The notes under the pieces were generated by a model. That model was not told the DNA's origin. It searched no databases and was given only the letters and a program-made list of their open reading frames with translations. From the NCBI RefSeq assembly GCF_947507565.1, contig NC_089175.1:6003733-6067732 (forward strand): a DNA stretch of 64,000 bases, read 5' to 3'. Position 1 is the first letter of the stretch. Every line of letters starts with the position of its first letter. Shown piece by piece: positions 21,201-32,443 of the stretch. Source of the DNA: Oscarella lobularis (Eukaryota > Porifera > Homoscleromorpha > Homosclerophorida > Oscarellidae). Made by a program: the position numbers and the translations under genes.

Positions 21201-22643
21201 GCGAACAAATGGCTCCTTTTTTGCCTGCGAAGCCAAGTATACGAACTGTGTAATACATGTATAATGAGATCATTGTCTGTTTATCTCTACAGAGATCAGC
21301 AATGCGGGCTCCTCTTTTGCTCAGGAGGCTCAACCAATCCCATGGCTCGGGAAAACACTAACATAGCGTTTTTCACCACAGGCGCCGGTTGTCGGTAGGA
21401 AAGGTATCATCTATAGTTCTGAGCATAGATAAATTGAAATTATAGGGCAGCCTACACGGCTGATGGAACCGAAGACACACCTGTGGAAGGAATGGTTAAT
21501 AATGGAATCACCTGCGGTCAGGAAGAGGTGCGAGCCTTTTCTGTGCTTGTGTGTGTATCGTGCGTCCGGATGTCTGTTAACTGAAACTTATTTAATTTCA
21601 GATTTGTCTCAATCAACAGTGCCTTGCGCTGAGTGCGATAGTGACGCCTTGCCCCGTCGGAGAAAATGGCCAAGTTTGCTCGGGCAACGGGGTGTGCAAC
21701 AGTAACGACGAGTGCTCTTGCGACGCCGGATTCCTTTCTCCCAATTGCACAGCCACCCCGACGATTGCGACAACGACGACTGAGGCAGTGACGACAGCTA
21801 TACCAACGACCACCTCAGTGCCGACCACAGCGGAGCCAACTACAAGCGCTGCGCCTACTACAAACCTTGCTACTACTGTCATTTCAGCGACCACCGCAGC
21901 GCCGACAACTGCACGCACCACAACAGCCTCGCCTACTACAGCAGAACCTGCAACTACTCTATCGCCAACGACAGCGAAGCCTACTACAGCGGAGCCGGTA
22001 ACTACAGCTGCACCAACGACTACGGCCGTGCCTACAACTCCGGAGCCTACTACGAAGCCTGTGACCACTGCTCCGCCAACCACAGCTGGCCCCACTACAA
22101 AGCCAGTAACTACAGGTGTGCCAACAACTACTACTGTACCAACAACCTCCGGTCCTACTACGAAAGAACCGATGACTACTGTGTTGCCGACGACAGCGAA
22201 GCCTACGACAGCAGCACCCACGACAAAGGCCGCAACCACTGAATCGCCAACCACGGCAAAGCCTACCACGACCGAGCCGGCGACTACTGCATTGCCAACT
22301 ACTGCTGAGCCTACGACGAAGGCCGCAACTACTGAATCGACAACCGCAGCAGAGCCTACTACTGTAGTGCCGACTACAGCGAAGCCTACGACAGCAGCAC
22401 CTACGACGGAGACTGCAACCACTGAATCGCCAACCACGACAGAGCCGGCGACTACTACTGCATCGCCAACTACTACTGAGCCTACGACAGAGCCTGCTAC
22501 GACCGCATCGCCAACCACAGCAGAGCCTACGCCAACCACGGGAGCGGCAGTAACGACCGTGATGCCTACAACCCAAAGGCCCACGTCTGAGATACCAACT
22601 ATAGCCGAAACGACCACTAGAGCACCATTAAATGCAACTGCAG
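18261..22643 (+). CDS. ADAM-family metalloprotease with Thr-rich stalk
   Basis: A many-exon gene begins with signal peptide [20 protein letters not shown] at 18261. A prodomain follows (for example [13 protein letters not shown] near 18870 and [14 protein letters not shown] near 19010). The reprolysin domain starts with [10 protein letters not shown] near 19494. It has the zinc site [12 protein letters not shown] at 20110-20145 with all three His and the Glu, so it is predicted active, and a Met-turn CVM near 20255. A disintegrin domain ([15 protein letters not shown], near 20516), cysteine-rich region and EGF-like motif (to about 21755) follow. A Thr/Pro/Ala-rich mucin-like stretch runs to a donor at 22643. 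ADAMs shed surface proteins or bind integrins. The 3' continuation is unresolved: a short tail ending near 23103 or a join to the FN3 exons downstream. Confidence 0.85.
21759..22640 (+). repeat. Thr-rich mucin-like coding repeat
   Basis: Nearly 300 codons are dominated by Thr, Pro, Ala and Glu in irregular units such as TTAEPTT and TTAKPTT. It is expected to be heavily O-glycosylated and extended. The antisense strand is also open (VVG-rich) only as a by-product of this composition. Confidence 0.85.
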
Positions 22644-23559
22644 GTATAGTAATTACTAGAGCATCTTGTACGATCCCAAGAGCGTGTATGCATTTTACCA
22701 AATGCATACTCTGCGCAGTCAACTCGCAGTTGACTGTATCTTGGGGAGGGGTTTGTGTGAGAGAACACGTGTATGCACTCGAAAGATTGTATACACTCTT
22801 TGCCGTCATCTGCATAATGAGCAGTTTGACTGTGCACGTAGCTATATATATTTCTAAGATTTCGGTGCCTTGGTAAGTTGCACGCGTGTTTCGTACAGTA
22901 GCTACAAAACGCGACTTGAGCCTCTTTTAATTTGTCTTTTCGCAGAGAGCCTAAACCCGTCAAGGGAAAGCGATTTCTCGTGCCGGATATCGATTCGTGA
23001 GATCTCCTTAATTTGACTAACCAATCCCGTTCTTTAGACTTACGCCAAACGGAGCGCCTCCGAAAGACTTTCGCGGCCACCTTCTTTACATAGCCCGGTC
23101 GTAATTCGATAATGTAGATTACTGGCCAGACACAATCAATGTTGTTCTCGTAGAGCACGTTATATAAACCGGTACAGAGAAGCCGCACTCGTCAGAGGTA
23201 CGCTTTCCGTCACAGTCTCCATCTTCACTCTGCAAGTCGCTCTCACGCCAGGCTTGTGTTGTTTGCCGCTGAAAGACTAGACGCGAGGGGTTTCTTGATG
23301 AATTCATATAACCCTATCAAGCGCCACTTCAGTTTTGTTTTTCGAGGTAAGACGCCTGTAGTCGATCGTCCGATACCCTAGAACAGAGTTCGTTCCTGCT
23401 CGCTTTCCGCACGTTGTTGCCGAGTTTGATCCTACCAGGAAGTAGTCGCGTTCCAGGCGACGTTGCACTCTCTAATGATAATCTAATAACGAGTCCAAGT
23501 ATGTTTCCGTGCAATCCTTGGGGTTAGGACTAGTTGATTTAGGACGCACGATTTTGAAG
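22644..23559. other. Unresolved stretch between ADAM and FN3 units
   Basis: Possible small exons were seen: one ending in LVPDIDS with donor gtgaga near 22997, one from an acceptor near 23040 ending in a stop near 23103, and one starting MNSYNPIKRHF at 23298 with donor gtaaga. They fit either a short ADAM tail followed by a new gene, or alternative ends of one gene. Two adjacent hairpins lie at 22686-22736. Confidence 0.35.
22686..22736. repeat. Two adjacent hairpins
   Basis: A 10-bp stem at 22686-22695/22100-offset arm 22700-22709 has a 4-nt loop. Directly after it a 9-bp stem at 22716-22724/22728-22736 has a 3-nt loop. They begin 43 bases after the donor at 22643, so they would lie in the intron or 3' region of the ADAM transcript. 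Confidence 0.75.
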
Positions 23560-26500
23560 TTCCTTTTCTGGACTGCCTTTTTGGAAAACGTCGGATCCTC
23601 AACAACGCCACCGCCTCCAGGTTAGTACGGTAGAAACGGTAATATTTTCATGGTAAGTTTTTCACGTACTGTAGTACCGAATGCTCCAACATTTGTAACG
23701 GTTTTTCGTGTCACTCAAACCGCAGTGACCTTGCTCTGGAATGCTCCCGCCCCCTATGGCCCCATCACCAACTATACAGTCTATTACGTAAATCTGAACG
23801 TCACGGGAGACAGCGAAGCAAGCGTCGTCGTTCCGCGACAGCTCATAGCCGTCGTCAGCAATTTGATTCCCTTCACAACGTACAAGTTTCAAGTGACCGG
23901 TAGCTTGAAAAACGGTCTAATAGAAGGAATCCGCAGTACGCCGGTCTTTGCGCAGACGCTAGAGGCTGGTTAGACGACATCCTTTGTTTATTGCTTTTGG
24001 AATTTAATCATTATAGCTCCCTCGTCTCCTCCCCGCAATGTCGGTGGCGTCGTCGTCGCCGTCAACGCATCTATAGCTCGTGTTCGCCTTTCGTGGGAGC
24101 CACCTCCGATGGGCACTAGAAACGGCGTTATTATTGGATACACTGTCTTCTATCAGAAAGTTGGTCAGGCGAGTAGGACAAAGGTTTCTATTGATAATGC
24201 GGAGAACAATGTCATTCTGTTTGTTGAACCTTTTCAAGAATTTTCCTTCTCTGTGGCGGCTCGGACAAACGCAGGAGAAGGCCCTGATGGGCCAAATCCG
24301 CCTTTTTCAATACGCACTGGTTAACGTCGTTAGACGCGTCTTATGTTCAATCGTGAAAACTATTTTTTTAGATTCTGTAGCTGTTCCTCTGCCTTCAAGT
24401 GGCTTGGTCGTCACAGCGCACTGTGACAGCTGCTCTCCAGCTCAGCTTCTCGTTCAGTGGGAAGCCCTTCTAATATTTGGCAGCGCAATTGCGTATGAGA
24501 TTCACTACAGCGGAGAAGAGTTTGATACCGATTTGCATTCTATTAACGCGAGCGGAAGCGTCAATTTTACCGTTCTCGACAATTTGGAAGAATTTCTTGT
24601 TTATGACGTCCAAATTCGTGCCTATTATCAAGATGGTCCGGGTCCTTTCTTTCCATCTCAGTCTGCCAGAACGTACGCAGGTTTGTTCTATTTACCGTGC
24701 AGTTGATGCGAAGACGTAAGACATCAGAATTTAGCTCCCAGCCTCAAACCGACTGTTGTCTCTATCGAAAACGTAAATATGACGTCAAGTCAAACGGGAT
24801 GCGTTAGAGTCACTTGGTCCAATCCAGCTCCACGGGATGTTAATGGGCTCTACTACGCAACTCAAATCCTTTGGCGCGCGATAGATCCGTCTTACGTTAG
24901 CTGTTACGGCAACGACGGAGTTACCTTTGTAACGGTACAAAACGAAACGGAAACGACAGCTATTATTTGCGGCCTGAAAAGGTTTTATACATGTAAAAAA
25001 TTGCATGCGCAATTGCACGAGGAATTCTTCTTATTCATAGCTATTGGCAATATTCCTTTTACGTTCGTCTGATGACAAAAGGCTTGCCCGTAACATCGAA
25101 ATTCTTTTATGGAAAAACGTTTTACGGGAACGGAGACGGCGGAACGATTTTAACCTCTGAAGAAGGTATAAGGTTTTTACGTACCTTACCCTAAGCTAAG
25201 CATACATGTATCTAGTCTCGCGTAGCCAGCCCCTCTCCCGGCGTGGATATCAACACGAAGGGAGGGGCTGGCTACGCGAGACTAACATGTATCTTGGAAA
25301 ACGTACAGTAACGTTACCTGAGGTCAATTGAGGTATAAAGGATGTGCTTTTATTTCATAGAGCCCAGCGGAGCTCCTCGAAATGTAACCGTTTCTGCAGT
25401 GCCAGGACGAAAGGAGCTTTTCGTAAAATGGAGAGAACTGCAGTGCTTTGAAACCAACGGTAAACTAAACAAGTATGTCGTTTACTTCGCGGCGGAGAAC
25501 AGCACTCTGAAGTCATTAGACGTATCTCCCGATTCTACGGTGTGCGCGAAGTCTCGCAAAAGCTTATATATAATAATGCTCTTATTCAGAATGTTACTCT
25601 ATCATACCTCGAGTCGTTTACGCAGTACTCAGTGTGGATGCAGGCTTTCACTGGTCGAGGAGGCGGTCCGTTTACCTCAGTTGTTCACGCAATGACTTCC
25701 AGAGGTAAAAAAAATTAAAATTTGATTGCTAAAACGTAGAAAAAGCCTCGCTTCCCTTTCTATAAAAATAGTGTGCGAGTGTTTCTCTGCGGGTTCTGTC
25801 AATCAAACTTGTAGCGAAGTAACGGGACAGTGTCCATGCAATAAAGGCGTTCAAGGACAAAATTGCGACATCTGCATTTTATCTGGAAGACGCTTCTCTG
25901 ACATCAGCGAATGCTTCGGTCAGTGCAAAATTCTTACTACACCAATTGCGCTCCATTTACCTCGTCGACTGCTTTGCCAGGTGCAACGCCGTCAGTAACT
26001 ACGACGACTGCGACGACTTCAGCTCGTTCAGCAGAACCGGTAACGACAGCTGTGCAAACGACTGCGATGCCAGCAACCGTAGAGCCTACGACAAACGAGC
26101 CAGCGACTGCTACCGTTCCCAACGAGCCAGATATCGTTGCCGATGCGAAAAATTCCACATGGATAAGAGTGAAATGGTCTGTAATTCCTAATGGCGTTTT
26201 GACCAGCGTCGAAGGAGCCATTTCGTCCGGAAAGGAAGTTGTCAAAAACACGAGCAACGTCACTGGTGTATTTGAGTTCGGTGGTCTTGTACCGTACCGT
26301 GCCTACACCATACGAGTTCGCGCTTATTCCGACGTGGGAGCAAGTGCAATTGGCCTAATGAATGTCTCAACGTGCGAAGCAGGTTTTGAAATAATCGACC
26401 ACGTGCCAACTCATATCTATTTTAATCGTTTAGCTCCTCTAACAGCGCCTGTGATTCACAGTTGTCAACCTCTCCGGACAGACAGGTCTGACGACGAGAG

Positions 26501-27278
26501 AAGAGAAATTCGATTAAACTTTTCAGGCGTTCGCACACGAGCGGAATGGCGCGGAGAACCAAGAGGTTACAAAGTATCTTTGCTTAAAGGTAATCCCGTT
26601 ATGAACAACGAAACGGTCTACATTGACTATGACGAATCGATTGGCTCGTCTTACTTGGACGTCCTGCAAAGTAGCTTTACTTTTGATTCAGAGAGGTGGT
26701 ATACAGTTCTTATGGCCGCTGAAACCCGCTTCATTTGCGGCAACGAAAACCTCGGCCCGGTTAGTTCTCCCTGCAAGTTTCGAATTGAATCGCCTGCAAC
26801 TGTTCCGCCGGCAACTGTTCCGCCGGATACGAACGCAGCTAATGGTAACTCTCAATCGTAATTGGCGTTATCCTAATCATTAATTTCCTTGTGTCCAGAA
26901 GGTGGCGTGAATACGTCGACTCTTGTTCTTGCTGTCGGAATTCCAGCTGCCGCTCTAATTCTAATATTTGGTATTGTGATAACTGTCGTTTGCTTGCGAA
27001 AACGAAGAGCACGGCAAAGGGTAAATACGGCGGATGGAAAAGGCAGTGATCTCAAGCTTGAACTGAAGCGGCAAGAGGGTGACACTCACAATGAAACGAT
27101 ACGTTACTCAACCGCACTTGGAAGCCACACGGCCGAAAATCCCGCGTATTCTAGCATTGATCCGGTGTACGCTACTATTCCAGACGTTGTAGAAAACGAT
27201 TCAGCCACTGCTAGTAAGCCAATCGCAGACAGTACTGAAGAGACTTGCGAGAATCCGGCATACGCCACGAAATTGTAA
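23560..27278 (+). CDS. FN3-array receptor with one membrane span and NPxY tail
   Basis: After a Pro-rich exon (STTPPPP), FN3 domains lie at about 23670-23972, 24017-24322, 24370-24680, 24735-24990 and 25360-25690. A cysteine-rich laminin-EGF-like segment follows at about 25770-25910, then a short Thr-rich stretch and two more FN3-like domains (about 26120-26380 and 26435-26800). A transmembrane helix (STLVLAVGIPAAALILIFG) lies at about 26916-26996. The cytoplasmic tail has two NPAY motifs (27138-27149, 27252-27263), which fit PTB-domain or endocytic adaptor binding. The stop is at 27276. No good signal peptide was found just upstream, so it may be the 3' half of the ADAM gene. If separate, its start is missing from this annotation. 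Confidence 0.75.
25204..25293. mobile_element. 72-bp foldback element with 9-bp target duplication
   Basis: Inside an FN3-gene intron, 213-235 (+25000) pairs perfectly with 262-284 over 23 bp around a 26-nt loop. The element is flanked on both sides by the same 9-mer, ACATGTATC (25204-25212 and 25285-25293). Perfect terminal inverted repeats plus a direct repeat are the marks of a recent miniature DNA transposon. The family is unknown and it encodes nothing. Confidence 0.75.
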
Positions 27279-28780
27279 CTGATGCGCGACTACTGCTTAG
27301 GACGTTAGGCTGACATTTGTAGTTAGCAAGCGCAGAGTAGTTTATGGTTTTTGTATCTGCTATACTATCCACGATTTGTTTCATGCATGTGCACTTCCAG
27401 CTATCGAGTGGATTGCTCATTTAAATTTGAGTGTAAACCTAACACGTGATATGAACTCTATTTAATCTGCTCGTTTTTCACGTGAGCACATGCGCTCTTC
27501 TCTATTGGTCGCCGAGGTGTAAAAAAGTGTCTCTTTGTCTCCAGTGAACACAGAGGACCACACACTCTCGCCTCTCGGAAGCCCCAGCCTGCCGCACGCT
27601 CATCTCAGCGACTTCTTTGCTGCTGCGAGGCTCGTGCAGCTCCGATTCCTAAAGGCCAATTGGTAAGAGCACTGAACAGCGTAGTCTACGTTGCAAGCTA
27701 GCTTCGTCCGCGCGCGGCGCGTACGTCGTCGTGTCCGTCTCGCGGCGCGTAAAACGGCGAAGAGCGTCGAAGCGATCCGCGTGTGGCTCTTTCTACTCTC
27801 CGACGGCGTTTTTCGCGACGCGCGGCGACGTGACGCGGACGTGACGACGCGCGTAATCCCCTCGCCTTTAGGCGATCCCTCATCGCGTGCACTCGCAATT
27901 CGTTTCGTTTCATTTCCTCCTTCTTTTTCTCTAGTTTGGCGACGAAAGAGAGCAAAAGAATGCCACGAGGCCAACGCGACGAACAGGTTCGCAACCCTTG
28001 GGGGCCCCCAGTGGTGTAGGCGTGCACCTAAGGGGCGGGGCTTTCTGTGACGTACACGGCGCGGACTGCCTGCGATGCCACTGCCCGCGCTCGTGGGCAT
28101 AGAAAAATTTCCAACAGTCTAACCATTAGGTTTGGTTTCCAGAAGTCTAATCGAGGGCGGGTTGGGGTTCGCGAGTGAGGGCTGGTGGTCGTTGCAGCGC
28201 ATGAAGCCCAATTGTGTACGTTGCAGGGAGTGTAGCGGGACAACATTTAGGCGTAATGTAGTGGCAGTCTCTTCCTTGCGTGCTCGGTTTGCATCACCAC
28301 GGCGACTACGTTAGTTTGCACGGGTCCTCTCCCTTTGCACTAAGGTTTAGTCGGTGGCTGCTAGTAGGGTAGGGCGGTTTGTGTAGTAGGCTTGTAGCTC
28401 CTTCCCCCTCTCATGCTTAGCTAGCAGCCGCCACGTGCTTTAGACCATTTTTCAATGGATTTTCAGGTAATTTAGGTTGATTAGAATATAGGCATATTTT
28501 AGGTCAATGGATTTATAAGGTAATCTAGGTTTTCTATCACTTGCCTGCTTTTCCTTTTCAGGGTAGTTTAGTAGGTTTTTTATTTTCTCCACAGGTTTTT
28601 CTTTTATTTTGCAGGTTTTTGTTTTTTACAGGTTTTTATTTCATTTATGACTTTATTAATTTGTGTTTCTTTTTTAGAGTACAATCCCTATAAGAATTCA
28701 AATTAGGCTCAAAGCGTCAATAAGGTAAGTGTTTTCATTGTGTCATTTTTCACTGACACTCTATTGCAGGTGAAATGAAA
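27279..28780. other. Poorly coding stretch with a possible 5' exon
   Basis: Around 27540-27662 the sequence looks like a 5' untranslated exon ending at a good donor (CCAATTG|gtaaga). A pyrimidine-rich acceptor lies at about 28768 (tctattgcag), but the exon after it has only a very short frame. GC-rich CG-repeats fill 27690-27850. Between 28450 and 28560 a unit like caatggatttxxaggtaat occurs twice about 50 bases apart. A non-coding RNA gene would fit, but I cannot prove one. Confidence 0.3.
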
Positions 28781-30690
28781 TTGAAGGAAGAAGAAGAAAG
28801 AATACGAGAAAAAGACCTTTGCATGTTTTGATCGTTTTGAATAGTGCATGGCAGTTGCATGCTTTTTTTTCTCTTGATCTCGAGGTAATGGAGACAGGAG
28901 TGGGGAGTCGTCCATGAACGCGCGCGTCTTGTGTTACCTCTGTGGCGTGAGTCCCACGCGACTCTCTACTCGCGTTTCCTCGCTCCGATGCGCGCGCGCG
29001 TGCACGTCGTTGACGCTGCGCGAGTCCTACGCGATTCCCCGTCGAACTCTCCAGCTCGCGCGCGTTCCTTTGACTCGGTACTGCGAGTCCCACGCGATTG
29101 CACGCCGTTCCTCTCGCATTTTTTATGAAAGTAGGCAAAATTATAGCAAATTTTATTCAAATAAATACTCAAAAATTAAAATTTCTATCGTCTCATTTTC
29201 GTCTTCTCTTTCCTTCGCAGTGGGCGGGACGAGCGTCCTAGGTCGTTCCCTGTTGCCGGAGGTATCATCCCTCCGGCGTTGACGCTTCTCTCAATGAGTC
29301 GAGAGACTGAGACTGCAGTCCCCACAGCTAATGTGTGCTTGCACGGTCATCTGAAACGCGTGCAAACACTTGTGATGTAGGCATCGTTCTCCTGGGGAGA
29401 CTACCATATGATAGCTCCGTCAGGAGATGCATGCCATGTGAGTTGGGCCTTTTTCTGCTCCTGCCCAGGAGAGGGTGGCAGTTTAGAAGTTATGGTCTCT
29501 TGCCACGGAGGCCTCTAAGCAGTTGAGGGGAATGCAACTTATTGATTAGGTTACAATTCCCCGGGTCTCTTGGACCTCCCGTCTTGCTGAGGACGTTGGG
29601 ACCACGGTCAACCTCTTCGTCAGCTTCTTCTTCATCTTCTTCAGTCCTGTCTACAAAGGAGAGATCAGAAAGTACGTAGGGTCTTATAACTATACAGTAC
29701 TGTACTATCTATCTAAACTTTGGTGCAGATACCGAGACCTCAATTATGAGCTTCCGGTATCAATAATGCCACATATTAGCCAAAATATGCTGCGTGAAGT
29801 CCATTTGACCTCGAGAGGTCAAAAAGATAAGAAATAAAATATCTTTTACGCAAGAATGTTGAAGATTGGAGAGGTGACCCAAAACTCACCAAAAACCATT
29901 AGCTACAGCTCATGGTTTCTGTTGTAGCTCATGGTTTCTGTGAAGCCGTAGATCGTAGAGGTATGACTCCGTCTACTGCATAGACTATGACTCCTCCTCT
30001 ATTATCTGTGACATTCACTCGTGCTGTTTTGTTACCTTGTCTTTTCCCCTACTGAAGAAACGTTGTGGAGAAGGGAACGAATCCATGTGGTGATATCAAC
30101 CAACTAAAAAAAATACCCAATTATTATTAGCCAAAATTGAAGGCGTGAGGTCAATTTGGCACCGCAGAGTCAAACATGCAACCAATCCCCCCGTTTTATA
30201 AGAAAATGTCGAAAATCGGAGAGGTGACCCAACTGACCGAAAACCGTATGGATGCTAAAAATCGTGACCTCACGGATTTCCAACGAAACGCGCTAGATCG
30301 ACTCTAATACGCTAGTATAACAACCCCGAGCGGTCAAACGGTTCGTGCGAGTCAAAATTCGCGAAGAAAATGCGCTAATTGATTCAGGGGGGGCCCCCAA
30401 AACGTACCTGTTCTAATATTCACACGGTTTCTTCGAACTTCAGCCTGAGTTATCGATTGAGAAGCGCTTCTTGGATGTAATCGCTGCAAAAAACCAAGCG
30501 AAAGTGATCGGCGACGTCCGGGCGGACGAATCGCCTTTTTCATTGTGAAAAACGGGCAACCGATCGCCCATACGCTCACCTACTCTGTAATTAGCGTTGT
30601 TATTGGCTCCCGCGCCGTCGTCGTTGCCGAAATCGGCCGTTTTCTTCGTCTACGCCATGCGCCACGTTCTGCTTCATCACGTGTTTGTTC
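28781..30690. other. Repeat-bearing DNA without a supported gene
   Basis: The word gagtcc(c/t)acgcga recurs three times at about 28949-29098. On the minus strand a 50-codon frame near 29520-29650 (EEDEEEADEEVDRG) looks like an exon fragment. From 29770 a unit starting attagccaaaat and including ggagaggtgaccca is repeated near 30127, about 355 bases away. A doublet of gtagctcatggtttctgt lies near 29905-29940. None of this forms a complete gene. Confidence 0.3.
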
Positions 30691-30693
30691 ACG

Positions 30694-31921
30694 ATGTCCG
30701 GGCCGTTCGACAAGTCCGCGAAAAAGCCGATCGACGTTAATGTACAGCGAAACGTAAGACGAAACTGCGAAGAAGAAGAAGAAGAAGAAAGGCGATCGTA
30801 CGCCATCTTGAACTTGAGGCGAGAAATCTTGCATCATTCAGTGCCAAGAATAGAATTGCTGACCATGATCATGACGCAATCAACAGTCCAACCGTCATTG
30901 AAAAATCGCACCTATTCGAAGGAACCAACCAGAGTGTTAGATGAGCCCAACGTGACCCCAACGGACCAATAGGCGCGCTGGGCGGAGCTACGCGGTACAA
31001 AAGCGAAGTGCACACCGATTCTTCTTCAGTTGCGGCCTAGGGTGGGTGCGGCGTGGAGCAATCTGCGTCTCATCCTTGACGGACTGGCTCGGGAGATTGG
31101 CAAAAGGCAGTCTGGATCGTTGGATCAGCGTGGCCCACGGACTAATCCCGTGCCGGAGCCTCTAAGCAGGGCGATGGGGGGCTTCGGCCTCGGTTCACGC
31201 ACTGAGCAGAAAGATCGCTTATACGTCTTATTGTTGCCAAACGAGCACGACCTGCGTTAAGCAGAGTGGGTACGGCTCGGAGGGGGTGTCGCAAGCGGTC
31301 TGGTTGCCGGCACTTATCTCACCAACTGGCACGATTAGATTGCGGATGATCTGGCTCAGGAGACTTCGATTTCGGGCATTGCACGTCTTTCCTGTCGACT
31401 CCTACAAACGGTAGTCAGCCGCTCTCCACCTCCGAAGCCCTGGTTCTTAGCTTCGGCTTACCAATGTGGTCAGGTATCGACGCGCCGGGGGACTCGGCAT
31501 TAGGGGCCGACTACTCGTCCAGGCGGATACTGAGTGAGGGGGCCTATGAGGCTAAAACTCGCCCGACACTTTTTGGAACGGGTGGCCATTGCTTGCGGTG
31601 GCTGCCTTGAGCTACGAAGCGTCCGAACCTCCCCGCGGTGTAGCTCGGGTAACGCTAATACGGACGCAAATCAAAAGGTACGTACAACGATAATTTGGCA
31701 GTGACTAATAGTTGATTTTTAGGTCGCGCTGCATGAAGATAGAAGAAACGCTCGATGAAGACGAAGAGACAGCCGAAGAAAAAAGATTGAAGAAGACGTA
31801 CAGAAGGGCCGGAAGAAAGAACGGCGACGAAAGGACAATAAGAAGAATGGAAAAATACGTTGGTCACTTTGAATAGGTTTCTGCATTGAGTATTGTACGT
31901 ACTGTGTGTGTACGAAATAAA
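30694..31921 (+). other. Possible plus-strand gene with AATAAA at its end
   Basis: A first exon could be MSGPFDKSAKKPIDVNVQ... from 30694 ending at a good donor (CGAAAC|gtaaga). A last exon from 31723 (acceptor gatttttag) encodes a charged peptide ending MEKYVGHFE at about 31875, with AATAAA at 31916-31921. A donor at 31676 (aaaag|gtacgt) shows the GC-rich block before it is probably transcribed. I could not connect the exons in one frame. The block 31020-31676 has no long frame and could be a structured RNA or untranslated sequence. The protein family is not recognised. Confidence 0.35.
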
Positions 31922-31946
31922 ATGTTTGCAACTTGATCTTGTACGC

Positions 31947-32238
31947 TCAGCCTGCGATTAGCCTAATGGATGCTTTTCGGACCGGATTAATCGACGTGGG
32001 AAGGCGGAGGAAAGCGTGAAAGTCCGTTTCACGCGATCGCCAATAAAATTCGCTCGTAACTGAAATCGAGGTTCGCGAATTCGTTTCTAGACCCAAAGGA
32101 CGCTTCGAAAATACGGCGGAACTCTGTTGGAACGTCAGCAAAGACGAAATGAGTGGTAGATCTGTAGGAAGAGTGAGATAGGTGGAGAATCTGACGCGCT
32201 AGCAAAAAGTGACGCGCTGCGAAGCCTCTCTGGTGCAT
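31947..32238 (-). other. Possible small minus-strand gene
   Basis: Two overlapping frames compete. One begins MHQRGFAARHFLLARQ at 32238, which looks like a mitochondrial targeting start. The other is a clean last exon from a strong acceptor (cttcctacag, near 32160) to a stop at 31947, ending RKASIRLIAG. It would converge on the plus-strand gene whose AATAAA is at 31916. No family is recognised. Confidence 0.3.
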
Positions 32239-32443
32239 TCGACGGGCGAAGAGACCTATTTCTTTCGTCGGCGTCGAGTTCTAAGCAGCTAGAAGCCCTG
32301 GACGCTTTGCCAGAAGCTTTCTTCTTTAGACGACTCCCGTATAAACCTGAAAGATATAATCCACTTGTCTATTTATTTTAATTAATTAAAATATGTCGAT
32401 TAAAATGACGCTTTCACTGCCTTCCAATTCTGCCATGAGTCAA

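Noticed and set aside
21613-22815. 400-codon minus-strand frame rich in Val, Gly and Ala
   Set aside because: It is the exact antisense of the Thr-rich stalk of the ADAM gene. Its repeats come from the coding repeat on the plus strand, and it has no splice or domain support.
27600-28100. Arg-rich frames on both strands in a CG-repeat tract
   Set aside because: Composition alone explains them. They overlap on opposite strands and show no protein features.
31020-31676. 7SK, RNase P or rRNA identity for the GC-rich block
   Set aside because: I compared it by eye with the remembered conserved cores of these RNAs and found no match.
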